NCBI GenBank assembly: GCA_949130495.1 | Contig: OX422208.1 | Coordinates: 639,882,523 to 639,946,522, forward strand | From: Sambucus nigra | Lineage: Eukaryota > Streptophyta > Magnoliopsida > Dipsacales > Adoxaceae | Direction: 5' to 3' | Length of the DNA: 64,000 nt | Part shown: in pieces, positions 1 to 11,299 of the stretch | Layout of the letters: every line of letters starts with the position of its first letter | How positions within the stretch are numbered: position 1 is the first letter of the stretch | Notes under the pieces: model-generated | What the model was told of the DNA's origin: nothing | Database searches by the model: none | What the model saw: only the letters and a program-made list of their open reading frames with translations | Program-made: the position numbers and the translations under genes

Positions 1-163
1 TAATTTTTCAATCACAGATAAATAAATAAGACAAAGATTTTTAAAGTGGTTCGGCTAGGAATAAAGCCTACGTCCACTGTTATGTTATTGCTGAGTGTTT
101 GTGGAATTCTTGATTACAAATTATCTCAAGAAATTCCGGTCCCTTTGAATGAGGGAGATACAA

Positions 164-176
164 TGTATTTATAGCC
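164..176 (-). promoter_or_regulatory. TATA box of LTR remnant
   Basis: On the minus strand the sequence reads GGCTATAAATACA, a good plant TATA box. It lies about 370 bp inside the inferred LTR 5' end, where the U3/R boundary would be expected. Confidence 0.55.
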
Positions 177-349
177 TTGAGGCTGTACATGAAAGGTCCA
201 ATACATTAAATGATTTACATATGAAAGGGTAATACATTTAATGCAACGTGTGCGTCAAGAATACAATGGATAGTTGAACAGTTGTCCGTCTGATAATTAA
301 TGATACGGCCGAGATGCAGTTCGGACCGCCTTAGTTGCTTGTTGATCAA

Positions 350-418
350 GAGTTCCTCGGAGTAGTTAGAGTACCTCGGTGCGTTGGAGTTCCTCGGTGT
401 GATAGAGTTCCTCGGTGT
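350..418. repeat. Short direct repeats in U3 of LTR remnant
   Basis: Four copies of a word close to GAGTTCCTCGG start near 350, 369, 387 and 405, with a period of 18-19 bp. They lie upstream of the minus-strand TATA box, so they sit in the U3 enhancer region of the inferred LTR. Confidence 0.6.
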
Positions 419-546
419 ATTCTTGTTGCTCGGAAAGAAACATGGCTGGTCGGGAAATGATCTTCCTCGCTGCTATTGTGCCACGTAGATTGACACGTGT
501 CTTCGTGTTATTCGTCCATATCAGCATATTAATTTTGGTATCAACA

Positions 547-1039
547 ATAGTGTTGAAAAGAGGAATAGAAAAATGTTTTTTTTACAAAAATAAATAAAAC
601 TGAGGAAAAAAAATATTTTTTTTATTTATAAAAAACAACAAAACTATTTTTTACTTGACAAAACCCCTATTTTTAATGTTTATTAATTTTTGAAAAAAAT
701 GTTGATAAATTTTCAAATTCATTCATATATTATATTAATAAAGTGTCTTAAGTAAATATAAAAATAATAAGTGAATTGGGCCAGCATTCAATAATGTAGA
801 ATAGGGTAGTTTGGATTTTTGTAGAAACAATAGTGATTTGATGACTCAACTACCATTTTTAATCTAATTTTCGTGACAACGTCTAAAAGAAAACATAATG
901 GTTGGTAAAGTCTAATTACCAAAACTAAATAGGTGTAAAGTCATAATACACCACATTCTAGGATCATCCTAAGCATCTCCTTAGGTCCTTAGCACTTCCC
1001 CATTTACCATAAACCCTAGGTCATACTCCGTGTATTGAT
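547..1039. other. AT-rich spacer, nothing recognised
   Basis: AT-rich sequence with A and T runs. I see no coding signature, terminal repeat or structured repeat. It may contain the unseen 5' edge of element 1. Confidence 0.5.
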
Positions 1040-1850
1040 CTAGAGGCCACCAGGTGTTCCCGGACCCCGTTTGACTCCGGTCAACTTTCTCATCTGAGAG
1101 AAATTTTAATGAATCTTCGAATGGCTCTGGATCCCCTTTCCAATGGACCCCATACACGAATCAAGTTTACAGATCGAACGAACGGGCCATTTTACTATCG
1201 AAAATCAATCTGGGGACCATCGGGCGCTCTCGAGCCCCGTTTTGACCTGAATAAACTTTATTGCCTAAGCAGAAGCTTAATGAATCTTCGAAGGCTTCTA
1301 AATCCCCTTTCCAATGGTCCACCTCGTCCATGAATCGACCTTTCGATCCGAACAAATGGTTTGTTTTCCCCCAAAAACTGAACTTGAGGCCACAGGGAGC
1401 TCCCGAACTCCATTGGACTATCGTCAACTCTTTATCTCGAACAAGGCTAAATGAATATTCTAAAGGACCTAAAAACCATTTCCAACAGTCTGCCCCGTGC
1501 TCAAATCAGCCTTACAGTCTGGACGAACGATCCATTTTACTCCGAAGGGTCATCGGGAACTTTCGGTCCCCATTTGACCAAGGTCAACTCCCCTAACCAA
1601 AGGAGACTGCAATAATCTTCAAAGTAATCTGAATACCCTTTCTAACGGTCCATACCGTGTGCAAATCAGCCTTACAGTTTAGACGAATGATCCGTTTTCC
1701 TCTGGGAATCTCTGGCCCAAAAGACCGTCGAGCGCTTCCGAGCCCCGTTTGATCACTATCAACTCCCAAACCCGGGAGAAGCCCATGGATTCTTAAAGGG
1801 ATCTGAATACCCTTTCCAACGGTATACCCCATGCGTGATCCGAACTTATG
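1040..1850. repeat. 172-bp tandem repeats in U3 of element 1
   Basis: Five diverged monomers. The anchor word CCCTTTCCAA, or a close variant, falls at about 1135, 1307, 1480, 1637 and 1811 (spacing 172, 173, 157, 174). Each monomer also carries variants of GAGCCCCGTTTGACC and of CAAATCAGCCTTACAG. They end about 135 bp upstream of the TATA box. Confidence 0.85.
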
Positions 1851-1984
1851 GATTACGTTTTATGATTGTTTTTTCAGAAAATCTGCATGAGACTACCGAA
1901 TGGCAAACCCATTTTCCTGCCTATCGGTAGTGTGTCTGAGGCTGCCTGCCGATAGGAAGGTCAAGTACAATTTTGATAGGCACC

Positions 1985-1992
1985 TATATAAG
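1985..1992 (+). promoter_or_regulatory. TATA box of element 1 LTR
   Basis: The word TATATAAG lies in the context CACCTATATAAGGAGG. Words of the form CCTATCGG and TGCCGATAGG occur at 1920-1956, within 70 bp upstream. Confidence 0.7.
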
Positions 1993-3154
1993 GAGGACAT
2001 GAGCTCACTTCGAAAGGCACCTCGGAAACATCCCTATCTGTGATCTCAACAATATTTTCTCAAAGTCAGCGTGGTTTTCCTATTGAAACCTCTCCTCCAC
2101 ATTCCATTTCCATCCCTTTCATACCCAATTTAGCAAAATCCATTCTCTCTCCTCCTACCACCTCTATTCACTTGCAAGAGCATCCCTTTAACAATCAAAA
2201 TCAATCTTAAAGCTTCCTAAGAAGGTTCAAATCTTTCACTCTCTCTTTAATTTCTCTTATTTCGCATTAGTTATTGAATTCTTATTTTATCATTTCATCT
2301 TTGTTAGATCACACATATTAATATCCCACTTTTTATTAGTAGTATTGCACATACTATATTTTCTACAAAAAAAATCAAAAATTAGAAAGAGGGTATGCTT
2401 ATAAATTCCAAACGGAATTTCTCACCACATTTTCTCAAACTAAAAACATCCTTTTTCTACATACACACACATCTAATAAAATCCCCGGATGGATTTATGG
2501 GATAAACCCCACCCTTGTGTTGCATGAGAACTACGTGGACTTTGATGCCTTTTTAGGCTACGTAGGCATCACGGGTCAAAACACGAGACTCAAGTCCTCT
2601 TTTCCCATTCTTATTCATATATTATTTCCACGTATTATATTTGTGATTCATGCTTTGTCCAATTTATACCGTCGTCTTTCTATAAACGATCGATGACTAT
2701 ATAAATGCACATATTATTATTTTGTTAATTTGGGAACTCTCATATGGATGACCTTTCTCCGCCTTTCTCCATGACGCGAGTTAAGAAATTTTGTTCTCCA
2801 TTTATGTATACATGCGCACACACTTCACGGAGTTATTAAGGAGAATAATAAGATATGCCCATAAGAGACCGAAAGGGAGGGACGGGTGCCTAACACCTTT
2901 CCATTCCGTAACTTTGGCCCTGAACCTCTGAACTAATTATTTTCGTAAGCATCAATATGTATTTGATGTCTTTCTCCCGAGGCGAAAAAATTTCTTTTGC
3001 CTGTTTTGTACAAAATAGGTTGGCGACTCTATCTCTTTACATCACCCCAAATTGAAGATAGCCGAAGTGCCCCGAGGAAGTGCGTGAGACCTTCTCTCCC
3101 TCTCCACCGTGTGAGCGAGAGCCGACCCCGATGAGGATAATGGTATGGTCACAG

Positions 3155-3170
3155 TGGCGACTCCGCTAGG
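3155..3170 (+). promoter_or_regulatory. Primer-binding site of element 1 (tRNA-Arg-like)
   Basis: The word TGGCGACTCCGCTAGG starts one base after the LTR-terminal CA. TGGCGACTCCG-type sites are known for Ogre-type elements and pair with the 3' end of a tRNA-Arg. A second near copy, TTGGCGACTCTATCTC, lies at about 3021-3037 inside the inferred LTR; which one was used is uncertain. Confidence 0.65.
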
Positions 3171-4363
3171 TATTACTTAACATAAGAGGGCCAAACTCTA
3201 TTTGCATGGGTGTTATCATTCTCCGTATCTGTGCGTGGGCACCAACCTGTATGTTTTCTTTTTCCTCTATTTACTTCTTGTATATCCACCTCATGTTTAT
3301 ATCACCCCACACTCACTCTTCACTTCACGCACTTGTAAATACCCTCCATGTACACCTCACACTATTTACACTTGTACGTAGGATCACTTATATTTGCATG
3401 TTTCACACGCCACTTAGAATATCCATGCTTAGGCTTCACTAGCAGACACCTCCACTTATCACCCTTGTTTATATCCATGCTCACTTGCACATATCACATG
3501 ACAATTGTAGTTTATCCATGCTTAGGTTCACTACCACACACTTATTTGTAGATATAATCACTCACTCACATGTATCAATGCTTAGTGTAGTCTTCACACT
3601 CCATTCTAGATTTACTTGTACTTGTACTTGTTTTCCATAGTATTTTTCTTACTCATCATAAAAAACTCTCTCCATAATATACTAACCAATAATCATGAAT
3701 TTTTCACACTACATCACCAAGAGCATAGCAATTGACCAAAATTTTGTCCAATATTAGAGGATCACTTTGTGATGGGCGCTGGTCCGACATATCGCAGTTA
3801 GCCTAAGAAATATGACTCTCACCTTCCATTAGCCTAGTACCTTCGACGTCTATCGAACGGTTCCCCCCTCATCGTACCTCTTCACTAAACTCATGATCGG
3901 AGGTATATAGAAGGGAACTCATTCACGCGCATCGAGTATATTAAATTCGCTCTCACGCATACTGTCCCCATAAGTTATATAGTGAGGCAATTTACGTACA
4001 CTCCGGTATATCAAATGGCTTGTCCACACGTACTGATTGCCCTCAAAAGAAAGAAGTATATCATGGAAGTCAAGCCAAGAGGGGAAACTTTACACAAACT
4101 CAGCAACTGCATAAACCGCAAATAGGTGTCGTACCTAGGACACTCATAATTAGTTTTCCAGTTACCACACGAAACTCTGCTGAAATGTCGGGTCAGCATG
4201 CCGCCTAAATTTTTGCATGATTTCGTTATTGTTTTTTTTAAGAAGGACCCTGTCCATGAGCTTAGAAATAATTCAAGCCATATCTTAGCTATTTTCAGAC
4301 CCAATTTTCCCTGGCTCGTCGGCATTTCTTTTTCATTTAGGTAAACAGAATAAAAGTGAAAAC

Positions 4364-4408
<45 letters not shown>

Positions 4409-4749
4409 TTGAGACTTTTCTCTCATTTTTCCTCCTTTTTTTATCAAAAATACCAAAAAACATTTTTTTTCTCATTTCCATTAAAAATACCAAAAACATT
4501 TTTTCTCCTTTTTGAAAAATACCAAAAAAACAATCATTTCCTCCATTCTTTCAGAAATAAATTCGAATCATTTTCCTCCTTAGGTCGATCGCATACCCTA
4601 TTTTTGGCCCGTCTCTCTATTGACTTCAATCTTCTCGCAAACCTCCCCTAAGCTCTGCTAGTTCCCCTATGAGTTCATCCGAGTCCAGAATCTACCTTCA
4701 CCAGTCATTCATGAAAAATGGTAATGAAGTACCGAACGTACAGCCTGAT
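3171..4749 (+). other. Leader of element 1 between primer site and gag
   Basis: Pyrimidine-rich and low in coding potential. From 3200 to 3600 the word TCCATGCTTAGG and CACTCAC-type words recur loosely. At 4436-4560 a unit of about 40 bp containing AAAATACCAAAAA followed by a T run occurs three times. Open frames at 4020-4208 and 4406-4651 resemble no family I know. Ogre elements can carry an additional ORF upstream of gag, but nothing here supports one. Confidence 0.5.
4364..4407. repeat. (AAT)n microsatellite
   Basis: A pure trinucleotide run of about 44 bp. It creates an artefactual poly-leucine frame on the minus strand. Confidence 0.95.
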
Positions 4750-5583
4750 CTAATGGTAGTCCTAGTCTAACTCAGTGCCAAGATTGGCAATATTCAAATT
4801 CAGGTTCATGAGATGCGGCAAAACCGATCCCATGTTCCCATAGAACCCGAGGTTCTTTTTCCTCGTGCCATGGGCCCACCCGCTCCTGAGGTTGTTTGGG
4901 TCTCGAAAGAATATCAGCACGCTCCGCAAGCCCCGCCTACCAATGCGCCACCACCATGTCAACTCCTTATGCCAAACTTTGCCCAACCAGGGGCTAACAT
5001 GCCAGTACCCGCTGATCTTAAGGAAGAAGAGTTAAACAATGTCAAGGAAGACCTCTAGTTATTGTCAAAAAAGTTTGAACAAGTTAAGATGTTCGAGAAC
5101 TGCATGAACTACACCCACCTGTCTCCCTACCCTAAAGCAAGATTGCTGGAGAAATTCAATATGCCAGCCATTGAGAAATTCGGGGGCAGTAGGCCTCCAA
5201 TTGTTCACCTTTGAAGCTATCATCGAGCCATAACTCTTCTTGGTTCATCTAAAGAGATAATGGCCCAGATGTTCCAACGGACTTTGAAGGAGATAATTCT
5301 TCATTTGTTCCTATCCCTCGAAGAATCCAGAATCTGCAGTTGGGAAGATGCCGTCCGGTAATTCATGTCACAGTACAAGTACAACGAAGAACTAGAGGTT
5401 ACATGTCGTGATCTAGAGCTTCTTAAGGAGAATCCAAGAGAAACTATCGGTAACTTCATAGCAAGTAGGAGGGAGAAAGCTTCCACCATGAACAATCAGC
5501 CCTTCGAAGAAGAACAAGTCAGCATAGTGAAGAAGAATTTCCTATCGGAGAAACTAGGGGGGGTCAATATTATCCGCATTTTT
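4750..5583 (+). pseudogene. gag remnant of element 1
   Basis: One frame (4813 onward) runs through a stop at 5056-5058 to LEKFNMPAIEKFGGS (about 5140-5190), the usual entry to the Tat gag core. After a shift, the frame at 5365-5583 gives QYKYNEELEVTCRDLE and NPRETIGNFIASRREKA. These match the conserved gag block of Ogre/Tat elements, where a QYKYN-like segment is followed by a stretch on how the chain folds around RW(R/K)xxA. Gag forms the particle that packages element RNA. At least three stops or shifts disrupt it, and the zinc-knuckle part is not recognisable. Confidence 0.65.
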
Positions 5584-6451
5584 TAGCTATCCGAGAAGTG
5601 GGTGTGGAGATTAAAGGAAGTGTTACCAAGATAGAAGCCGAGCCAAGTAAGACGATCGGACAGTTCATTCCCAAAATGTACGAGAAGTTTTGCCAAAACT
5701 ATAGTCTCAACCATCAATAATATATCCCAAACTGCTACCTTTTAGGCACCATAAAGCCTCCCTAATCCCTCCAAAAAGGAATACATCGAGATCTATTATC
5801 CCTTATCTTAAGTCTACCAAGACTTGCTAAGTTGAAACCTCATTAAACCTTTGGACCCTCGTCCATTAAAAAACCCACTTCCCAAAAACTTCAAAATTGA
5901 CTCCCATTGTGATTTCCACCAGTCTGCCGACTATACTACTGATTAGTTCTTTCATCTCTGGAATGTAATCTAAAATTTAATTGACCGGGGTATCATCGCC
6001 CCACCAGCCAATCCTAAACCCAACACCACTCATAATCCACTTTCCATCGACAAAAACGCCATCTTTCTAAAAAATGACCCGAAATTCGACCAATCTACCA
6101 AAATTATGCCTAGTAAAGCACCCATCATACCCTTAATCTCACACAAACTGTTCAAAGTTTGCCCATATTTTCTCCTACACCGTACCTATTTCACCGACTA
6201 AGCTGTATCACTCCTCACAAGGGCTTCTATTGTTATTTTTACCCAGTCCAAAGGGAAAGACGTGGAGTTATCAGCAAAACTAAACTAGCTTCTGTATTTT
6301 GGGTTGAAATTGCCCTCTGAAATTACCATCGACTGTTTGAAGTTCAGTATCTTATTCATAAAAGCCCGAAAATGGGCTCGAGAGTCAGATAATTGGGTAT
6401 CATGAAAGCCCGAAAATGGGCTCGAGAGTCAGATAATTGTTTGGTCGATCG
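5584..6451 (+). other. Decayed gag 3' part and protease region of element 1
   Basis: By position this should encode the end of gag and the protease. I cannot recognise the aspartic protease motif (D[T/S/N]G) in any frame. Short echoes of gag-like text occur near 5640-5700. The segment is cytosine-rich between 5740 and 6200, unlike its neighbours. Confidence 0.4.
6361..6448. repeat. 44-bp tandem duplication
   Basis: A segment beginning AAAGCCCGAAAATGGGCTCG occurs at 6361 and again at 6405, with 35 bp of identical sequence and a 44-bp period. It lies in the decayed protease region, and 44 is not a multiple of three, so it adds a frameshift. The near-identity of the copies points to a late event. 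Confidence 0.9.
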
Positions 6452-6997
6452 TGGCTTCATAGCATCTAAGGGGTATCGTCCTCCCTTCATCAGAAATTGA
6501 AATTCTTTGCCAAGGGACATATCATTACCATTTTGGGGGATGATGATGGTACAAAAAATGTCAGCACCAGCAATTCGATACTAAAAATACAGTATGGGAT
6601 GAATGACATGCTTCTAGACGACTTCAGGGTTTATTCGCTTCCCTTTTCAGCAGGGGATAATTTCAAAGACCGAGTCTGTACAGAGTACAACCCCCACGGT
6701 GATGTCAACGTGACACAGATATTCAAGACTATAAATTTTATGCCTGGACGGGGGTTGGGGCGACGTCAATAAGGGATACTTGAGCCCATAGTCTTGAAAG
6801 AGGCCTTTCACCCATGTGGCCTGGGTTATCAGCCTTCACCAGAAGAACTCAGAATTCTCCGCCAACCATGGCTAAAGAGAAGTTTAGAACATAAAAAGAC
6901 TATTTTAAGGAATTCCTTGAATGGAAGATTCATCAAAAAGGGTGAAGATTTTCCCTTCTGTGGCCTTTTTGAACCGTGGTATAATTATGTGGATTAG
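6452..6997 (+). pseudogene. Protease C-terminus and G-patch-like linker of element 1
   Basis: A single frame runs from 6452 to 6997 with one stop at 6770-6772, apart from a stop just after its start. It opens with a WLHSI-x-GVSSSLHQKLKF block, the conserved post-protease segment of Tat/Ogre pol (usual form PWIHxxGAVxSTLHQKLKF). Further on, MPGRGLGRRQ and GLGYQPSPEEL resemble the glycine-rich G-patch-type segment found between protease and RT in Ogre-like elements. The ATG at 6497 is internal, not a true start. This is part of a polyprotein, not a separate gene. Confidence 0.6.
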
Positions 6998-7502
6998 AAG
7001 ATGAATCCAGGGATGGAAATCTTCTTTCAAGACAACTACTCCTGGGCCGAAGACTACCAGCATAAAGTGCAACCTCTCACTCAGAACGTCGTATCCATTA
7101 TCGAGGTCTCCGAGGAAAGTGATTTTGAAGACTCATTCAACCTGAGACACTGGGGTTGACCCTCTGTATGATCCATTTAGGCGCTACATCGTCGGACCCA
7201 TCCACTCTGATCAAGACCACTAATGAGCCTCTCCTCAACTAGAATGTTATACCAGTCCCACTTGCTGAGATGCAATCCAACCTGATTTTTATCCTATCTT
7301 TGCAGCTATTGTTGTTCCTCCTTTATTTTATAACAATGTAATCAACACCTCTTTTGACGAGGTTCTCAATGCTGTTTTTTCCGAAAGTGAAATAAATAAG
7401 GATTTTGAGTATCTTGATATGCCTTATATTAATTGTCTTGATTCTAATCAAAGTCTTGATGATGATGATTTTACAAATGAATAATTATTAACTGATCTTA
7501 AT
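6998..7502 (+). other. Acidic linker between protease and RT of element 1
   Basis: Several frames with stops. Acidic, aspartate/glutamate-rich text (for example SIIEVSEESDFED near 7100) fits the low-complexity linker that precedes RT in Tat elements. No domain is recognisable. Confidence 0.45.
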
Positions 7503-8560
7503 ATGGTTAATAATAAACAACATAACTGCATTCAAATTAATGAGCATGAAACTGTTATTATAAATCTCGATTCTAGTAACCAACGACGCGAGATTAGGAT
7601 AGGATCCACCCTTAATGAGTATGAGCACGCACAATTCGAAGAGATGCTGAAGGAATTTATGGACATCTTCACATGGTCCTTCGACGACATACTCGACATC
7701 GATCCCGAAATAGATCAGCACGAGATCCCAACTCTCCCAGAATGAAAACCGATCAAACAAAAATTGCGAAAGCTTCGTACCGAATGGTCACTCAAAATCA
7801 AGGAAGAGATAATCAAGAAGTTGAACCTAGGATTCATCAGGGTGATCAAATATCCCACATGACTAGCCAACTTTGTGCCCGTGCCAAAATCAGGAGGAAA
7901 TGTCCACATGTGCATTGACTACCGAGATTTGAACAAAATGTCTCCAAAAGATGATTACCCATTACCCAACATCGATATGATTGTGGACAACGTGGCCACT
8001 CACGCTCTCAAGTCAATCTTAAATGGCTTCACCGGATATTATCAAATCAAGATACACTATGGCCACCAAGAAACATTGATATGATTGTTACGCGATTATG
8101 CCATTCAGGCTTAAGAATGTTGGGGCTACCTACCAAAGGGATATCACAACCATCTTGAATGATTTGATATACAAGGAGGTCAATGTATACATAGATGAAA
8201 TGATTATTAAGTCTAAGACTCGTGAAGGTCACGTTATCGCCCTCCGAAAACTCTTCGAACGATTGCGGTAATACCAAAAGAGGTTAAACTAGCAGAAATG
8301 CATTTTTAGCGCCACCAAAGGAAAGCTTTGGGGATTCATGGTTAACGAGAAGGGATCGAAGCAGTCCCTACCAAATTGAAATCCATACTCAAAATTCCAC
8401 CACCCCAAACGGAGAAGGAATTCCCGTGATTCTTGGGAAAGTTATAGTATATCCGTCGGTTCATCAACTAGTTAACTTCAATTTGTCAACCCACTGCCAC
8501 CATATTGAGCTCGTCACAAAGCAAGATTTTGATATGGTTGAGTACTAGTACTATAATATT
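7503..8560 (+). pseudogene. Reverse transcriptase remnant of element 1
   Basis: The frame from 7503 gives the typical pre-RT text (EMLKEFMDIFTWSFDDI, DPEIDQHEIPTLPE). After a stop at 7743 it continues KLRTEWSLKIKEE, LANFVPVPKSGGNVHMCIDY and RDLNKMSPKDDYPLPNID. These are RT fingers/palm motifs of Tat-lineage Ty3/gypsy. The catalytic box at 8188-8202 reads YIDEM where YVDDM is expected, so the second aspartate is replaced by glutamate. Downstream pieces to about 8480 (GFxVxExGIEAVPTKLKSI-like, FLGKL-YIRRFI) follow in shifted frames. At least four frame breaks. The RNase H between RT and integrase is not recognisable and may be deleted near 8540. Confidence 0.8.
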
Positions 8561-8569
8561 TAGCATCTC

Positions 8570-9780
8570 CTCAAGCATGGTAGGTATCCCCAAGATGTCA
8601 ACAAGAAAGACTGTGCGACCCTCCATAAACTGACTGCCCAGTACATCATCTATGGAAAAGCATTTTCAAGTGAAACTTCAATGGAACCCATTTACACTAC
8701 ATCGCAAGGGCTGACATTCAAGAAATGCTGCAGAAGATCCATAGCGAGGAATGTGGACCCCACATAAATGGTCATATACTTGCTAAGAACATTATCCATC
8801 AAGGGTATTAGTGGACCACCATAGTTCAGGATTACACCACCTACGTTCGAAGATGCCTAAAATGTCATTAATTTTTCAATCTCCAACACTTACCCCCTCG
8901 GGAGTTGTACAACATGACTTCTCCCTAGCCATTCTCCACTGTGGCATTGATATCATAGGGAACATCACACCCGAAGCTTCAAATGGGAATAAGTTCATCT
9001 TAGTCTCTATTGATTAGTTCATTCAATGGGTCGAAGTCGAGTCATACACAGCACCGAAGGCCAAGAAGGTAGACAAGTTACCCGAAAGAACATTATTAGT
9101 CGATATATAGTTTTGCACGAGCTAGTATCAGATAATGGGTTACACATTTGAAGTCGAGGTCCTAGAATTGGTCGATGAGTACGAAATTCAGCGGCACAAA
9201 TATTCTCCCAACCGTCCCCAAACCAATGGTGCGGTTGAAGTCGCCAATAAAAACCTCAAATCAATCATCAATAAATGATCAAGAGTTATCGAGATTGGGA
9301 CGATCAGATCCATTATGCCCTTTGGGGCTACTGCACTTCAGTCAGGACATCTACCGGGGCTACCCCTTACTCCCTGGTGTAGGCATGGAAGAAGTCCTAC
9401 CGATTGAGATAAAAATACCTTCCTTACAAATTATGCTTAAAAGCAGACTCAGCGAGGAAGATTGGTACCAGAGTCGCTTTGACGAACTATGACTCTTGGA
9501 TAAAAAGAGGCTGAAGTCTCTATACCACATATAAGGGTACCATATTTGGATAGAAAGATCATTCAATCATAGAGTCAAGGATCGTAAGAGAAGACTTGGC
9601 CCTCAAAGAAATCATAGAACCCGTCTAGAACCCCAGAGGGAAATTTAAGACAAACTAGAGTGACCCTTACATAGTGAATAAGACCCTGTCATGCGGCACC
9701 GCTATACTCACTGGCCTTGACAAAAAAGAGATGGAATGTCCCACCAACCTGGACCATCTCAGGAGTTCTACCCGTAGTTC
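8570..9780 (+). pseudogene. Integrase remnant of element 1
   Basis: The region starts with the usual connector (HGRYPQDVNKKDCATLHKL). Next come zinc-finger traces (about 8720-8870, ending RRCLKCH). The catalytic core follows: GIDIIGNITPEASNGNKFIL (about 8945-9000), then a degenerate second-aspartate block near 9125, and RPQTNGAVEVANKN (about 9210-9250) with the catalytic glutamate in place. The C-terminal domain continues as PYIVNKTLSCGTAILTGLD and ends near 9780 with a TNLDHLRRxY-like tail. Integrase inserts element cDNA into chromosomes. Multiple shifts and stops make it non-functional. Confidence 0.8.
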
Positions 9781-10795
9781 AAAATCTTGGCGCGCTATGA
9801 CTATTCTCATCCCCCTTTTATTCTTATAAAAAAAACTTCATTTACCTCTTCCCAGTACTACGTGGAGCCTGATCCTCTCGAAAACCTATTTCTTTCAAAA
9901 TGGAACTCATAAAATTTTTAAAATTCCCAGAGGTACGTAGGCAGCTCATAGACTTTACATGGTCGCAGTCCCCTTATTTTTCACAAAAAGATATCCTTTT
10001 ATAATATCTGAGAACGACTTCATATTATCATTTACATGAACAAAAGGATTATGTATGCCTTAGCGATTAGTATAGATAATTCAAATGTACAACTCATCTA
10101 ATGGCACGACAATATGATAAAAAAAAATTATTTCAAATAGGGGAGTTGAGTACTACTACATGAAATATCAGCGAAGGGGATTAAACCAACCACCCATCTC
10201 CTCTGACCAAACTGTTCCTAAACAAGTTGAAATCTTCATAGTTCATGTTATACGAGCACGTGGCTTTAAGAATTTCGAGGTAGAAAGAGAATTATGAGTG
10301 CATCAAAAGGGACATTTAGGAAATAATGGAGTAGAAAGAAAGAAACAAGAAGGAGGAGAATGTGAGAATGAATGAAAAACTACACCTCCTTACCTGCCCT
10401 TTTATACATAAAGGTCTTAGCTAAAGATAAAAAATATGAGGAGTCCGAATAAGTTCCTACCCTACAAAGTACTTTGATCTGCAGGAAAGTGCAATCAAAT
10501 ACTTAGAGTGATTTGACTTGACCCATATGCCGATAGGCAGCACAAGGGGTATGTCGCTCAGTAACCCGCTTATTTTAGAAAATTATATTTTTCTTTTTTT
10601 TCAAAATCAAAAACTCAAAAAAATAAATCCTCATTTTAAGACCCCGGCTTATTTCTTATAATCTAATCCATTTTTACCCATCACTTCTCATCATAATTCT
10701 TTTTCTCGAGTTATTTAATCTCTTTTCTAAATAAATATCCCATCATTTGTATAATCTCAACTGTAAAGTAAAAAAAATGCATGTAAAATAAGTCA
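9781..10795 (+). other. Post-pol spacer of element 1
   Basis: No coding signal. It holds the words TACTACGTGGAGC (9856) and GGTACGTAGGCAGCTC (9932), matching a pair at 2528-2570 in the LTR. A TATA-like motif on the minus strand sits at 10400. The stretch 10560-10790 is AT-rich with poly-T and poly-A runs. Confidence 0.5.
10400..10408 (-). promoter_or_regulatory. Minus-strand TATA-like motif behind pol
   Basis: The minus strand reads GTATAAAAG followed by GGCAGG, then a pyrimidine-rich stretch (10310-10375) like a plant 5' leader. About 120 bp upstream on that strand is the word TGCCTATCGGCA (10528-10540), also seen near two other TATA motifs of this element. No ORF follows, so its product is unknown. 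Confidence 0.4.
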
Positions 10796-11299
10796 TTAAA
10801 ACAAAAATGAGTAATAAAACTCTTCTGCATATATATACTGCCATTGCATGTTTAAATTTTTCAGGTACAAGAAGAAATAGAGAAAGAAAAAACAACGGTA
10901 CTCATCCTGGACCCACAATCTCTCTCTATATATAATCCTCCAATCCCTACGGCGAACACGTTTCCCTCGACGACGAGCTGTAGAACCTCCAATACTCAAG
11001 CCCATTCCCTCATCCGAGGTAGTAGGCAAAACTCCAAAACCAGATTAGAAGGAACAGAGTCTTTGATATAAGTAGTCGCGAAGGCCACCCAGTCCCTTAT
11101 GTCTTTTATCCAAGTGGTCGGCACCCGAACATGCTACAAGCAAGGCAACGAAAACAAGCAAATTAGTTAGTAAAGAGCAAATAATGAACGAGAAGGGACA
11201 TAAGAGAAAAATATACCTCAAGCTGAAGGACGTCCTCTATAAGACACATCAACCTCGGATCAGTTGCATTAAGGTGGTGCGATAAGCTCAGTGATCCCC

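Larger units (their letters stand above)
1..546 (-). mobile_element. LTR remnant (minus strand), cut by window edge
   Basis: Read on the minus strand this stretch looks like a long terminal repeat. It opens with TGTTGATACC at 546, has a TATA motif at 164-176, and ends in the GTGGACGTAGGC / GCCGAACCACTTTAAA signature (about 30-90) that is common in U5 of plant LTR elements. The same signature recurs in the LTRs of element 3 (26085-26100). No protein domain is present. Whether this is a 5' LTR with its body to the left, a 3' LTR or a solo LTR cannot be decided, because the window starts here and no polypurine tract or primer site adjoins 546. Confidence 0.6.
1040..3153 (+). mobile_element. 5' LTR of element 1
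   Basis: It contains tandem repeats (1040-1850), a TATA box at 1985, and a pyrimidine-rich transcribed part. It ends in CA at 3153, one base before a primer-binding-like sequence. The LTR is over 2 kb, in line with the long LTRs of Ogre-type elements. The 5' TG end could not be fixed and may lie up to about 150 bp further left. No second copy is present in the window for comparison. Confidence 0.6.

Noticed and set aside
4011..4499. A 162-codon minus-strand frame with a poly-leucine stretch that looks like a membrane helix
   Set aside because: The leucines come from the (AAT)n microsatellite read on the minus strand; the rest matches nothing.
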